64,000 bases of DNA. Source: Solobacterium sp. (GTDB lineage: Bacteria > Bacillota_I > Bacilli_A > Erysipelotrichales > Erysipelotrichaceae). Below are positions 1 to 9,006 of this stretch, one piece after another; position 1 is the first letter of the stretch, and every line of letters starts with the position of its first letter. Below the pieces are notes generated by a model. The model did not search any database. It was not told where the DNA came from and was given only the letters and a program-made list of their open reading frames with translations. The stretch is from contig JAFRCE010000002.1 of NCBI GenBank assembly GCA_017404505.1, positions 62,001 to 126,000 on the forward strand, given 5' to 3'. The position numbers and the translations under genes were made by a program.

Positions 1-507
1 AACGCCGATTTCCGGATAGAACACGGTAATGGCCGTGTTCGGCACGTCCGCGAATCCGGAAAGGGCGGCTTTGCCGGTATCGCCGCTGGTCGCCGTCAGG
101 ATGGCGATCGTGTCGTCACGGTTTTCCTTCTGATAGGCGGTGCTCAGCAGCCGCGGCAGGATGGTCAGGGCGATATCCTTGAAGGCGGAGGTCGGGCCGT
201 GCCAGAGATCCATCAGCCAGCCGCCGTGGAATTTCCGCAGCGGAACGATTTCTTCTGTGTCGAACTTTTCGTCATAAGCACCTTTTGTGCACTGCTCGAT
301 CTCAGCAGGTGTATAATCGTCAAAGAATGCGCCGATGATGCGGGAAGCCTGCTGCTGATATGTCAGATCCAGCAGTTCAGCCGGATCGATATGAATGTCC
401 ATCGCAAGCGGCGTATACAGACCGCCGTCTTCGGAAAGACCGCGGATGATCGCCTCGTGGGCATACAGGGCTGATTTTTTATTTCTCGTACTGACATACT
501 TCGTCAT
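1..507 (-). CDS. thrC: Threonine synthase, N-terminal part (cut by window start)
   Basis: Threonine synthase converts O-phosphohomoserine to threonine with PLP. The first 169 codons are visible; the rest lies outside the window. The start ATG is preceded by AAGGAG at a normal distance. The N-terminus begins MTKYVSTRNK, as in the family, and HGPTSAFKD around residues 103-111 holds the expected PLP lysine (K110). It is transcribed away from hom-lysC-asd, which make its pathway precursor, so the two units share a 93-bp intergenic region. Family call is firm; the full length cannot be judged. Confidence 0.93.
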   Translation of the reverse strand, partial: MTKYVSTRNKKSALYAHEAIIRGLSEDGGLYTPLAMDIHIDPAELLDLTYQQQASRIIGAFFDDYTPAEIEQCTKGAYDEKFDTEEIVPLRKFHGGWLMDLWHGPTSAFKDIALTILPRLLSTAYQKENRDDTIAILTATSGDTGKAALSGFADVPNTAITVFYPEIGV

Positions 508-518
508 AAAACATCTCC

Positions 519-547
519 TTGTAATGTGTTCCCAAAAATGATACTAT
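519..547 (+). promoter_or_regulatory. Candidate promoter of hom-lysC-asd
   Basis: TTGTAA and TACTAT are separated by exactly 17 bp, a plausible sigma-A promoter. The predicted start of transcription is near 554, inside the palindrome at 552-564. Confidence 0.4.
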
Positions 548-551
548 GTTC

Positions 552-564
552 GTGTTTTAAACAC
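552..564. promoter_or_regulatory. Palindrome over predicted hom transcription start
   Basis: GTGTTT-T-AAACAC is a perfect 6-bp inverted repeat around one base. It lies between the divergent thrC and hom genes and over the predicted hom start site, a good place for an operator. No regulator is identified. Confidence 0.3.
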
Positions 565-600
565 AAGTGTATTTGTATTGCGAACAAACGGAGGGGGATT

Positions 601-1749
601 ATGAAAGTTGGGCTTTTAGGACACGGAGTTGTCGGCAGCGGCGTCAGGAAGATCATTGACGACGGTCTGACATGGGAAGTACGGGAACTGGAAGTGACAA
701 GGATCCTTGTCAAAGACGCATCGGAAATAACGGACCCGCGGATGACGCTGCATGCGGATGAAGTCCTGAATGATCCTGCCATCGATGTGATCGCCGAATG
801 CATGGGCGGCCTGGAACCGGCTCATTCCTATGTGAAAAAAGCGTTGGAAAACGGTAAATACGTCGTGACTTCCAATAAGAAAATGCTGGCGAATTACTGC
901 AATGAACTGTTTGACATCGCCCGGAAGAACAATGTGACCATCCATTATGAAGCGTCCTGCGGCGGCGGTATTCCCTGGATGGCATCGCTTGACCGGACCA
1001 GAAGGGTGGATGACATTATATCCTTCCGCGGTATCTTCAACGGCACGACGAATTACATTCTGGAAAGAATGAGCCGGGAAGGCTCCTCCTTCGCGGACAA
1101 GCTGAAAGAAGCGCAGGAACTTGGCTATGCCGAGCGTGATCCGTCGGACGACATCGACGGCCATGATGTCCGTTTTAAAGTGAACCTATCCTGTGTCAAA
1201 GCTTTTGACACACTGCAGAATATCGACGACATCATCACCTTCGGCATCCGTAATATCGATAAAAAAGACCTGCAGTGGTGTGCGGACAACGGCTATGCGT
1301 GCAAACTGCTCGGCAACGGTGAATTCCATGCCGACCGGATCTGCGCGTTCGTCATTCCGACCTTCCTGAAGAAGGAGGACGTCTTTGCCAACATACCCTT
1401 GAATTTCAATGCGATCGAAAGCAATTCCCTGACTCTGGGCAGAGCGATGTTCTTCGGCCAGGGAGCCGGCTCACTGCCGACGGCGCATGCCCTCGTGCAG
1501 AATATCGTGGATATCTACAAGAGCCAGGATCCGGAAATCAACGACAAGTTTCCGGTCGCCATTGACAACAGCCGGCATGAAGGCGTCTATTATATCCGCA
1601 CTCTCAGACCGGAAGTCTTCGCGGCCTGCACAGACCGGATGATCTCTGATGACACGCTGATTACCGGCCGAATCTCACTGCTGGAAATTGCCCGCCTGGC
1701 TGAAAAAGCGGCGGATGACAAACTGTTTATTGCCGAGGTGACAGAATGA
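601..1749 (+). CDS. hom: Homoserine dehydrogenase
   Basis: It reduces aspartate semialdehyde to homoserine with NAD(P)H. I chose the ATG at 601 because GGAGGGGG lies just upstream and the protein then begins MKVGLLGHGVVGSG, the Rossmann nucleotide loop at residues 4-14; an upstream in-frame extension has no such support. GGGIPW (121-126), NGTTNY (147-152) and DIDGHDVRFK with the likely catalytic K193 are present. The protein has 382 residues and only a short tail of about 55 after the catalytic domain, so a complete ACT regulatory domain is not evident. It is first in hom-lysC-asd and overlaps lysC by 4 bp. Confidence 0.93.
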   Translation: MKVGLLGHGVVGSGVRKIIDDGLTWEVRELEVTRILVKDASEITDPRMTLHADEVLNDPAIDVIAECMGGLEPAHSYVKKALENGKYVVTSNKKMLANYCNELFDIARKNNVTIHYEASCGGGIPWMASLDRTRRVDDIISFRGIFNGTTNYILERMSREGSSFADKLKEAQELGYAERDPSDDIDGHDVRFKVNLSCVKAFDTLQNIDDIITFGIRNIDKKDLQWCADNGYACKLLGNGEFHADRICAFVIPTFLKKEDVFANIPLNFNAIESNSLTLGRAMFFGQGAGSLPTAHALVQNIVDIYKSQDPEINDKFPVAIDNSRHEGVYYIRTLRPEVFAACTDRMISDDTLITGRISLLEIARLAEKAADDKLFIAEVTE

Positions 1750-3086
1750 TCAAAGTAGTTAAATTCGGCGGCTCAAGCGTCGCCAACAGTGTTCAGTTCG
1801 CAAAGGTGAAGAATATTGTGGAAAGCGACCCTTCCCGCAAATTCGTCGTCACCAGTGCCTGCGGCAAGGAATCCCATGAGGATCACAAGATCACCGACCT
1901 GCTGTATCTCTGTGAAGCACATGTAAGGTACGGTGTCTCCTATGATGATATCTTTAATCTGATCGAGGACAAATATCAGCGGATCAAAAAAGATCTGCAT
2001 CTGACGATCGACCTCGACCGGGAGTTTGCCATGATCCGGGATCATATCCGGCATGGCATATCCACCGACTATCTGGTTTCCCGCGGTGAGTATCTGACCG
2101 CGCGATGCCTGGCAGAATATCTCGGCGCCTATTTCGTGGATGCGAGTGAAGTGATCTTCTTCCGTTACGACGGCAATATCGACATGGAGCGCAGCCGTCA
2201 GAAGCTGCTGGAAAAATGCACGGACCACGCCAGGGTCGTGATTCCCGGTTTCTACGGTGTTCTGCCCAATGGCGTAATCAAAGTCATGAGCCGCGGCGGC
2301 AGTGATATTACCGGCAGTGTCATCGCCAATATCATCGATGCCGACGTCTATGAAAACTGGACAGATGTCAGCGGCTTCATGGTGGCGGATCCGCGGATCA
2401 TCAAAAACCCGCTGCGCATTCCCCGTATTACCTACAACGAACTGCGGGAAATGAGCTACATGGGCGCCAATGTTCTGCATGACGACGCGGTGTTCCCGGT
2501 CCGTTCCAAGAACATCCCGATCAATATCCGCAACACCAACGAGCCGGACAATCCCGGCACGATGATCATGAATGACTGCAGTGAAATGGACCGGCTGGAG
2601 CCGCCTCACTTCGTGACCGGTATCACCGGCCGTAAAAACTACACCGTCATTACCCTGGTCAAGAGCCACAGCTCCGCGGAAGTCGGCTTCCTTAGACGGA
2701 TCCTTTCCATCTTTGAGGAATACCATGTATCGATCGAGAGCGTTCCCTGCACGGTGGACACGTTCTCCGTCATCGTTCAGTCCGCCTTTGTGGAACACTG
2801 TGTCTATGAGATCCTGGCCCGGCTGAAGAAGGAATTCGATCCGGATGATCTGCGGATCGAGGAACATATGGCCCTGGTTGCCATTGTCGGCCGCGGCATG
2901 CGTTCGGTACCGGGCATGTCGGGAAGACTGCTTTCCGAGTTCGGCCGTAATGCCATCAACCTGAAAGTCATCAATCAGAGTTCCGACGAGCTTTCGATCG
3001 TCGTCGGCGTGGACAACCGTGATTTTGAAAAAGCGATTCAGTGTATCTATGACAGATTTATAGCAGAGGAGAAAAAAACTGTATGA
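1746..3086 (+). CDS. lysC: Aspartate kinase
   Basis: It phosphorylates aspartate, the committed step to threonine, methionine and lysine. The N-terminus has KFGGSSV at residues 6-12, the amino-acid kinase signature. After about residue 300 there are two ACT-like units (around FVTGITGRKNYTVITLV and MALVAIVGRGM), so feedback regulation by an end-product amino acid is likely. At 446 residues the length is normal for the single-function enzyme. It starts in a 4-bp ATGA overlap with hom and ends in another with asd, suggesting translational coupling of the three genes. Confidence 0.93.
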   Translation: MIKVVKFGGSSVANSVQFAKVKNIVESDPSRKFVVTSACGKESHEDHKITDLLYLCEAHVRYGVSYDDIFNLIEDKYQRIKKDLHLTIDLDREFAMIRDHIRHGISTDYLVSRGEYLTARCLAEYLGAYFVDASEVIFFRYDGNIDMERSRQKLLEKCTDHARVVIPGFYGVLPNGVIKVMSRGGSDITGSVIANIIDADVYENWTDVSGFMVADPRIIKNPLRIPRITYNELREMSYMGANVLHDDAVFPVRSKNIPINIRNTNEPDNPGTMIMNDCSEMDRLEPPHFVTGITGRKNYTVITLVKSHSSAEVGFLRRILSIFEEYHVSIESVPCTVDTFSVIVQSAFVEHCVYEILARLKKEFDPDDLRIEEHMALVAIVGRGMRSVPGMSGRLLSEFGRNAINLKVINQSSDELSIVVGVDNRDFEKAIQCIYDRFIAEEKKTV

Positions 3087-4066
3087 AAATCGGAATCCTT
3101 GGCGCTACCGGTGCTGTCGGCAGACAGATGCTGGAGTGCATTGAAGAAAGAAACATCGAAGCGGATGAAATCCGCCTGTTCGCCAGTGCCCGCTCAGCCG
3201 GCAAGACAATGAAATACAAAGGCACAGATCTTGTGATCCAGGAAGCGACCCCGGAAGCCCTGCAGGGCCTGGATTATGTCCTCGGCGCTGTTTCCAATGC
3301 TTTTTCCAGGCAGTACGCACCGCTCATCAAAGCGGCCGGTGCTGTTTATATCGACAATTCCAGCGCGTTCCGTCTGGAAGATGACGTTCCGCTGGTCGTT
3401 CCGGAAATCAACGGTGAAGATGCTCTGAAGCACAACGGTATCATTGCCAATCCGAACTGTTCCACCATCATCACGATGATGGCGGCCGCGCCGATCGCCC
3501 GTATTTCACCGATCAAAAAGATTACCGCCACGACCTTTCAGGCAGTCAGCGGCGCCGGTATCGGCGGTCTGCAGGAACTGAACAGCCAGGTTCAGGCGAT
3601 TCATGACGGCAAAGAGCCGGAAATCAAAGTATTCCCGCAGCAGATCGCGTTCAACTGCATCGCCGAGATCGGTTCCTATAACGAAAACGGCTATACGGCG
3701 GAAGAAATGAAAATGCAGAACGAAGGCCGCCGCATTCTCCATCTGCCTGATCTGAAAGTCACCTGCACCTGTGTGCGGGTGCCGGTTTACCGTTCCCATT
3801 CCATTTCCTTCACTGCCGTGACGGAGGACAAGGTTACCGTGGAACAGGCCAGGGAGGCGATCGTCAATGCAGAAGGCACGAAACTGGTCGAAGACCATGT
3901 TCCCTCACCGCTTGAAACCTCCAACCAGGACATCGTCTATGTCGGCCGTATCCGTGCCGATCTGTGCGAGGAAAACGGTCTTGCCATGTGGTGCTGCGGC
4001 GATCAGATCCGCAAAGGCGCTGCCGCAAACGCCGTGCAAATAATGGAGTACTTACTTTCGCACTAA
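3083..4066 (+). CDS. asd: Aspartate-semialdehyde dehydrogenase
   Basis: It makes aspartate semialdehyde from aspartyl phosphate, linking LysC to Hom. GATGAVG at residues 7-13 is the NADP loop, NPNCSTI carries the catalytic cysteine (C126), and RVPVYRSHS carries the expected histidine (H239). The 327-residue length is typical. AGGAG lies upstream, and the start overlaps the lysC stop by 4 bp. Because the semialdehyde also feeds lysine and cell-wall precursor synthesis, this operon probably serves more than threonine. Confidence 0.95.
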   Translation: MKIGILGATGAVGRQMLECIEERNIEADEIRLFASARSAGKTMKYKGTDLVIQEATPEALQGLDYVLGAVSNAFSRQYAPLIKAAGAVYIDNSSAFRLEDDVPLVVPEINGEDALKHNGIIANPNCSTIITMMAAAPIARISPIKKITATTFQAVSGAGIGGLQELNSQVQAIHDGKEPEIKVFPQQIAFNCIAEIGSYNENGYTAEEMKMQNEGRRILHLPDLKVTCTCVRVPVYRSHSISFTAVTEDKVTVEQAREAIVNAEGTKLVEDHVPSPLETSNQDIVYVGRIRADLCEENGLAMWCCGDQIRKGAAANAVQIMEYLLSH

Positions 4067-4101
4067 TGTGTTAGAATTACTGTTGCAGGAGGTACGTCCT
4101 T

Positions 4102-4638
4102 ATGTTTAAAAGAACAGTCTTAAGTGCCCTGGCCATCGCAGCCGGTGTCGGTGCCGGTTTACTGCTGAAAGTGCTGCAGGACAAAAAGAATGAAACAGCA
4201 GAAGATGAATATGACGATGATGAGGAGATCCATTTCATCCGCATCAACGATGACGACGATGAAACCGAAGAACCCGCTGCCGCTGAACAGCCGGAAATCA
4301 GTCCGGAAGTCAGGGAAATCAGTGGTCTTTATCCATATCTGAAGCCGGAATTCATCAGCAGTCTTCTGGACAAAAACGACGAACTGAACAAGGCTTATCC
4401 GGAAGACACGCTGATCACGCTGGTGCACAATGCGGCATTTGCCGATAAGGGCGAGGCGGAAGGTTTTGTCGAGATCATGGAGCCGGCCGGATATCAGTGT
4501 GCTGTTCAGGAAGACGGAACGGTTTCCGCTTCCAAGAAACTGTTTACCGAAGAAGGTGCTATCATCAGCGATATTCTGAATGTCGCCAACCAGACAGCTG
4601 CCTTAAAGGGAACATACAAAGATTATCAGGTTCAGTAA
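4102..4638 (+). CDS. Membrane-anchored acidic protein of unknown function
   Basis: I do not recognise a family. The 178-residue product has one N-terminal hydrophobic segment (about residues 5-25). A very acidic linker rich in D and E follows (about 33-70), then a soluble domain beginning SGLYPYLKPEF. It should sit at the membrane with the acidic part facing one side; the topology is uncertain. GGAGG precedes the ATG. It lies 35 bp after asd with no terminator between, so it may be read from the same transcript, and a terminator follows it. Confidence 0.75.
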   Translation: MFKRTVLSALAIAAGVGAGLLLKVLQDKKNETAEDEYDDDEEIHFIRINDDDDETEEPAAAEQPEISPEVREISGLYPYLKPEFISSLLDKNDELNKAYPEDTLITLVHNAAFADKGEAEGFVEIMEPAGYQCAVQEDGTVSASKKLFTEEGAIISDILNVANQTAALKGTYKDYQVQ

Positions 4639-4647
4639 CATCAACAG

Positions 4648-4673
4648 GCCGGAGCGATCCGGCTTTTCTTTTT
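4648..4673 (+). terminator. Intrinsic terminator
   Basis: GCCGGA-GCGA-TCCGGC followed by TTTTCTTTTT. It probably ends the hom-lysC-asd transcription unit. Confidence 0.85.
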
Positions 4674-4726
4674 GTGGTCAAGAAAGTGAAATTGCGATAT
4701 AGTACTTTCATATCGGAGGCAGGCAT

Positions 4727-5317
4727 ATGAGTGAAGAAAACAAGAATGATGCTGAGATCAAGAATGATGTGATCTCCAATCTGTACAAGATTATCGGACT
4801 GGTCCTGGTAGCGGGCGGTGTCATCGCCTTCACACTGCTTTCCGGCAACCGCAACAGCAATACGACGGACGGATGCCGGGTGAATGAGTATTCTCCTTTC
4901 GGCCAGGCTCAGCAGGGTGTGTGGGTCGATCTGAATTCCTACGCCGGAGCATACGCGGTATCTTATTTTGATATGGAATTTCCTGAGAAACCTCTGCCGG
5001 CCTACCCGAACGATCATTACCGGGCGTTCAAACGGATGTTCATGGAAGTGTATTACACGGACGATGCCGGTTCGGAAGGAGTCCGCTTTACCAAAGGCTA
5101 TACGTGCAACGGCGCCGAAGTATATGATACCGACGGCATGACGTTCCGCAGCACGATCATTGAAACGATCGGCGACGTGGATGTCACAGAGCGCGGCGAC
5201 GGCGAAAAGATCGCCATGGCGACCTGGTATGTCGGTGACTACAGCTACGGCATTCTGGCCCTGGAACATCCGCTTGACAAGGATGTCATGGAAGAACTGG
5301 TCAGACAGCTGAAATAA
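4727..5317 (+). CDS. Single-span membrane protein of unknown function
   Basis: The product has 196 residues. An N-terminal cytoplasmic stretch of about 20 residues is followed by one hydrophobic span (IIGLVLVAGGVIAFTLL, about residues 22-40) and then a domain of about 150 residues outside the membrane. That domain has conserved-looking aromatic positions (WVDLNSY, MEVYYTDD, TWYVGDYSYGI) but I recognise no family. GGAGG lies 8 bp before the ATG. It is flanked by terminators on both sides, so it should be transcribed alone. Confidence 0.75.
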   Translation: MSEENKNDAEIKNDVISNLYKIIGLVLVAGGVIAFTLLSGNRNSNTTDGCRVNEYSPFGQAQQGVWVDLNSYAGAYAVSYFDMEFPEKPLPAYPNDHYRAFKRMFMEVYYTDDAGSEGVRFTKGYTCNGAEVYDTDGMTFRSTIIETIGDVDVTERGDGEKIAMATWYVGDYSYGILALEHPLDKDVMEELVRQLK

Positions 5318-5337
5318 AAGGCGAAAGCCTTTTTTCT
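5317..5337 (+). terminator. Intrinsic terminator
   Basis: AAAGGC-GAAA-GCCTTT with a T-run, overlapping the last base of the preceding gene. Confidence 0.8.
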
Positions 5338-5362
5338 TATTCATGGCAGTCCAGCAGTAATC

Positions 5363-5371
5363 TGTTATAAT
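5363..5371 (+). promoter_or_regulatory. Extended -10 promoter of the ecfA1 operon
   Basis: TGTTATAAT is a perfect extended -10 element; the -35 region is weak. It is 24 bp upstream of the ecfA1 ATG. Confidence 0.6.
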
Positions 5372-5394
5372 AGTTTCGTTTTTAAGGAGATAAG

Positions 5395-6222
5395 ATGGCA
5401 ATTATTGAAGTTAAAGATCTGACTTTCTCATATGATGAAACGAAAACAACGATCGATCATGTTTCGTTTGCCATTGAGGAAGGAACATATACGACGATTG
5501 TCGGTCATAACGGCTCCGGTAAATCCACGATCGCCAAGCTTCTGGCCGGTCTTCTGGAAAAGAAGAGCGGTTCGATTCTGATCGACGGCATGGAACTGAA
5601 TCTGGAAAATCTCTTCCGGATCCGCAGCCGGATCGGCATTGTTTTTCAGAATCCGGATAACCAGTTTATCGGTTCGACGGTCAGGGACGACATTGCCTTC
5701 GGGCTGGAGAATCACTGTGTTCCCCAGCCGGAAATGGACGGTATTATCGAAGTCAATGCCGAGCGCGTGCATATGACAAAGTATCTGGACCACGAACCGT
5801 CCCATCTGTCCGGCGGTCAGAAGCAGCGGGTCGCGATTGCCGGGGTTCTGGCCATGAAGCCGAAGATCCTGATTTTTGACGAAGCGACTTCCATGCTGGA
5901 TCCGTCCGGCAAAGACGAGATCAAGCGGGTCATCAGGAACATTCATAAAGAGAGTTCACTGACGATTCTGTCGATTACCCACGACATTGACGAAGTGGCC
6001 GGCAGTGATCACGTGATCGCTCTGGAAAACGGCAAAATCGCCATGCAGGGCACTCCGCACGAAGTCTTCTCGGAAGTGGACGCTCTCAAAAAAATCAAGC
6101 TGGACGTTCCGTTCAGTCTCAAGATGCAGCAGAAACTGGCGAAACGGGGTGTCAGGGTCGGAAAACATATCACCATGGAAGGACTGGTAAAGGAATTATG
6201 CCAATCTCATTCGAACATGTAG
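5395..6222 (+). CDS. ecfA1: Energy-coupling factor transporter ATPase EcfA1
   Basis: One of two ABC ATPases that power the shared ECF module for vitamin and trace-nutrient uptake. Walker A GHNGSGKST is at residues 37-45, followed by the Q-loop region (NPDNQF), the signature LSGGQKQR and Walker B ILIFDEATSMLDPSG. The 275-residue length is typical. AAGGAG lies upstream. It is first in ecfA1-ecfA2-ecfT-truA, the usual Bacillota order. No substrate-binding S component is adjacent, as expected for a group II ECF system whose S proteins are encoded elsewhere. Confidence 0.95.
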   Translation: MAIIEVKDLTFSYDETKTTIDHVSFAIEEGTYTTIVGHNGSGKSTIAKLLAGLLEKKSGSILIDGMELNLENLFRIRSRIGIVFQNPDNQFIGSTVRDDIAFGLENHCVPQPEMDGIIEVNAERVHMTKYLDHEPSHLSGGQKQRVAIAGVLAMKPKILIFDEATSMLDPSGKDEIKRVIRNIHKESSLTILSITHDIDEVAGSDHVIALENGKIAMQGTPHEVFSEVDALKKIKLDVPFSLKMQQKLAKRGVRVGKHITMEGLVKELCQSHSNM

Positions 6223-7058
6223 GTTATGTCTATTCCAAGGGAACACCTTATGAATATCAGGCTCTGAAGGACGTCTGTCTGGAAATCGAAGAGGGAAAGA
6301 TCACGGCAGTGATCGGCCAGACCGGTTCCGGAAAAAGTACGCTTGTCCAGCATTTGAACGCACTGTTACTGCCGGAATCCGGTGAAGTGCATATTCTTGA
6401 TCGGGTCATCAAAGCCGGTGACAAGCCAAAGCAGCTGAAGTCACTGCGCAAGGAAGTCGGCCTGGTATTCCAGTTTCCGGAGTATCAGCTGTTTGAGGAA
6501 ACCGTTCTCAAGGATGTCGCCTTCGGACCGAAAAACTTCGGGGCATCAGAGGAAGAAGCGAGAAAGAGAGCGAAACAGGCTCTGAAAATGGTCGGCCTGA
6601 GTGAAGAATACTACGAGCGCAGTCCGCTGGAACTGAGCGGCGGACAGAAGAGAAGAGTCGCCATCGCCGGTATTCTGGCCATGGATCCGCAGATCCTCGT
6701 GCTGGATGAACCGACCGCCGGTCTTGATCCGCAGGGCACGGAAGCGATGATGAAGCTGTTTCATGCACTGAATCATACCTACGGCAAAACCATTCTGATC
6801 GTGACCCACGACATGGAACAGGTTTTCCGTTACTGCGACAAAGTGGTTGTCATGGAAGACGGCGGTGTCCGCATCCATACGGACAAAGACACGTTCTTCA
6901 GTGATCCGGATGCCTGCCGGAAGATGAATATTCTGCCGCCGGTGCTGATCCGCATGAAAGAACTGCTGAAGGCGAACGGCTTCGAAGTGGCGGACGACAT
7001 CATCACGGAAAACGCACTGGCCGACTGTATTGCAAGGCAGGTGAAGAAACATGGGTAA
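6198..7058 (+). CDS. ecfA2: Energy-coupling factor transporter ATPase EcfA2
   Basis: Second ECF ATPase, expected to pair with EcfA1 on the EcfT scaffold. It has Walker A GQTGSGKST (residues 40-48), signature LSGGQKRR and Walker B ILVLDEPTAGLDPQG. The start lies 25 bp inside the end of ecfA1, with AAAGGAA just upstream, so coupled translation is likely. At 286 residues it is normal for the family. Confidence 0.95.
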   Translation: MPISFEHVGYVYSKGTPYEYQALKDVCLEIEEGKITAVIGQTGSGKSTLVQHLNALLLPESGEVHILDRVIKAGDKPKQLKSLRKEVGLVFQFPEYQLFEETVLKDVAFGPKNFGASEEEARKRAKQALKMVGLSEEYYERSPLELSGGQKRRVAIAGILAMDPQILVLDEPTAGLDPQGTEAMMKLFHALNHTYGKTILIVTHDMEQVFRYCDKVVVMEDGGVRIHTDKDTFFSDPDACRKMNILPPVLIRMKELLKANGFEVADDIITENALADCIARQVKKHG

Positions 7059-7851
7059 TATTACATTGGGAAGATATATTCCCCTGGATTCACCGATCCA
7101 TAAAATGGATCCACGAGCCAAGATCATGGCCATGCTGCTGGTGCTTGTGGCCATCTTCTTTCCGGCCGGATGGATCGGCTATGCCATTATTTTCGCGGCT
7201 GCCTCGCTGACTATCATTCTGGCCAGACTGTCCTTTACCTTTATCTGGAAAGCCATGAAACCGATGCTGTTCATGCTGGTTTTCCTGTTTGTGATCAATG
7301 CGTTTCTGCTGAAGACAGGTGATCCGCTGCTCACGCTCGGATCCTTCACGCTTTACAGTGACGCTGTCTTTCAGACGCTGTATATCGCGGTCCGTCTGTT
7401 ACTGATGGTCATGATCACGACCTGTCTGACGGCGACCACCAAACCGCTGGATATGACGCTTGGTATTGAAGACCTTCTCAAACCGTTTCAGAAGATCCAC
7501 GTGCCGGCCCATGAGATTGCGATGCTGATCAGTATCGCTCTGCGCTTTATTCCTGACCTGATCGACGAGACCGAAAGAATCATCAAGGCGCAGGAATCAC
7601 GCGGCGTCGATCTGAAGGAAGGAAAGATCATGGAGAGGATCATGGCGATCCTGTCACTGATCGTGCCGCTGTTCGTGTCCGCTTTTCAAAGAGCGGAAGA
7701 CCTCGCCAACGCGATGGAAGCGCGCGGCTATGCACCGGGTGAGCAGAGAACCCGCTATAAAGTTTTAAAGATGGAAGGAAGAGACTATATCCTGCTTTTC
7801 TGCGCTGCCGCGATACTGGCGGGAATGGTCTGGCTTGCGTATTACAGATGA
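7051..7851 (+). CDS. ecfT: Energy-coupling factor transporter transmembrane protein EcfT
   Basis: Membrane scaffold that connects S components to the EcfA ATPases. The 266-residue protein is strongly hydrophobic in its first half. It carries the conserved coupling helices around AQESRGVDLKEG and ANAMEARGYAPG, the two Ala-Arg-Gly motifs expected to contact the ATPases. It overlaps ecfA2 by 8 bp and truA by 4 bp. Confidence 0.95.
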   Translation: MGNITLGRYIPLDSPIHKMDPRAKIMAMLLVLVAIFFPAGWIGYAIIFAAASLTIILARLSFTFIWKAMKPMLFMLVFLFVINAFLLKTGDPLLTLGSFTLYSDAVFQTLYIAVRLLLMVMITTCLTATTKPLDMTLGIEDLLKPFQKIHVPAHEIAMLISIALRFIPDLIDETERIIKAQESRGVDLKEGKIMERIMAILSLIVPLFVSAFQRAEDLANAMEARGYAPGEQRTRYKVLKMEGRDYILLFCAAAILAGMVWLAYYR

Positions 7852-8897
7852 CAAGATTCAAATGCGTTGTCAGTTATAAAGGCAGAAATTATGACGGCTG
7901 GCAGTCACAGCTCAACGGCAGATCCATTCAGGAAAAGATCGAGGAAGTGATTGCCCGCATCGCTCAGGAGCGTATCGTGATTACCGCTGCCGGAAGAACC
8001 GATGCCGGTGTGAATGCACACGGGCAGGTTTTTCATTTTGACTGCGATAAGAATCTGAGTGCTTATAAATGGCAGGGAGCGATCAACGGTTTCCTGCCGG
8101 ATGATATCCACATCATGTCTGTGGAGGAAACCGACGAGCGTTTTCATGCCCGCTACTGTGTCCGCATGAAACAGTACGATTACCGTATCCAGATGGGAAA
8201 GTATGACGTGTTCAGCAGCGACTATGCCTGGCAGTGCCCTTATGATCTGGATATTGAACGGATGAAAAAAGCCGCTTCCTGGCTGATCGGAACGCATGAT
8301 TTTACTTCCTTCAATTCCAGCAGTCTGAAAGAATATCCCGATCAGGTCAGAACCGTGCGTGATATCCGCTTTGAACAGACCGGTGATCTGCTCAGGATCT
8401 CATTTACCGGCAAGGGTTTCCTGCGTTACATGGTTCGGATGATGAGCGCTCAGCTGATCGAAGCGGGGCGCGGGAAAATCGAACCGGAAGACATCCGCAG
8501 GATGCTTGAAAATCCTTCCCGGACCGGGATCCGCCGGAATGCCGAACCGCAGGGACTGACCTTAGAGAAGATCGATTACTTTGAAATCCCGGCACTCAAT
8601 GAACAGGGCATGGTCCGCGAGTTCCTCTTTGACGATATTCTGCCGGCGGGAAAAGACCTGGCCGAGCTGGAACAGGCGGTCCGTATGAGGAATCTGCCGC
8701 GCACCTACGCGCTCAGCACCCGCCATTCCCAGACGATTCTCGGTGTCTTTGAAGTGATGGCCGAAAGCGGCACGATCCGGCTGTATGATCCGGCGGAAAA
8801 CAGGGAAACAGCCGTCAGTCTGATCCCGCAGCTGCAGGATTGGGCGGCAAAAAACGGCTTTGCGGAATCCTTTTCCGTAACAGTTTCATCTTTCTGA
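7848..8897 (+). CDS. truA: tRNA pseudouridine synthase A with C-terminal extension
   Basis: TruA modifies uridines 38-40 in the anticodon arm of tRNAs. The catalytic aspartate is D52 in AAGRTDAGVNAHGQ, and the expected core runs to about residue 245. The protein is 349 residues, roughly 100 longer than the usual enzyme. The tail (after about 250) contains a strand-helix-strand pattern around TILGVFEVMAESGTIRLYD and AVSLIPQLQDWAAKNGF that looks a little like the end of a GNAT acetyltransferase fold; this is a guess. The start overlaps ecfT by ATGA. Confidence 0.93.
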   Translation: MTRFKCVVSYKGRNYDGWQSQLNGRSIQEKIEEVIARIAQERIVITAAGRTDAGVNAHGQVFHFDCDKNLSAYKWQGAINGFLPDDIHIMSVEETDERFHARYCVRMKQYDYRIQMGKYDVFSSDYAWQCPYDLDIERMKKAASWLIGTHDFTSFNSSSLKEYPDQVRTVRDIRFEQTGDLLRISFTGKGFLRYMVRMMSAQLIEAGRGKIEPEDIRRMLENPSRTGIRRNAEPQGLTLEKIDYFEIPALNEQGMVREFLFDDILPAGKDLAELEQAVRMRNLPRTYALSTRHSQTILGVFEVMAESGTIRLYDPAENRETAVSLIPQLQDWAAKNGFAESFSVTVSSF

Positions 8898-8917
8898 TGC
8901 GGAAATGAAAAAATGGT

Positions 8918-8946
8918 TTGACTTAACCATATGATTCTAATAAAAT
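8918..8946 (+). promoter_or_regulatory. Strong promoter of rplM-rpsI
   Basis: TTGACT and TAAAAT are separated by exactly 17 bp, close to the sigma-A consensus. Confidence 0.85.
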
Positions 8947-8954
8947 AATTGAGT

Positions 8955-8995
8955 CCAACATTTTGTTAATGTAGCCCCGGAAACTACATTAGGAG
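8955..8995 (+). promoter_or_regulatory. Hairpin leader of rplM, candidate L13 autoregulatory leader
   Basis: AATGTAG (8968-8974) and CTACATT (8984-8990) form a 7-bp stem with a 9-nt loop directly before the AGGAGG site. AACA-TTT-TGTT just upstream adds a second small stem. Structured L13 leaders are known in Bacillota; here the match is by position and simple hairpin shape only. Confidence 0.5.
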
Positions 8996-9006
8996 GATAT
9001 TAAAAG

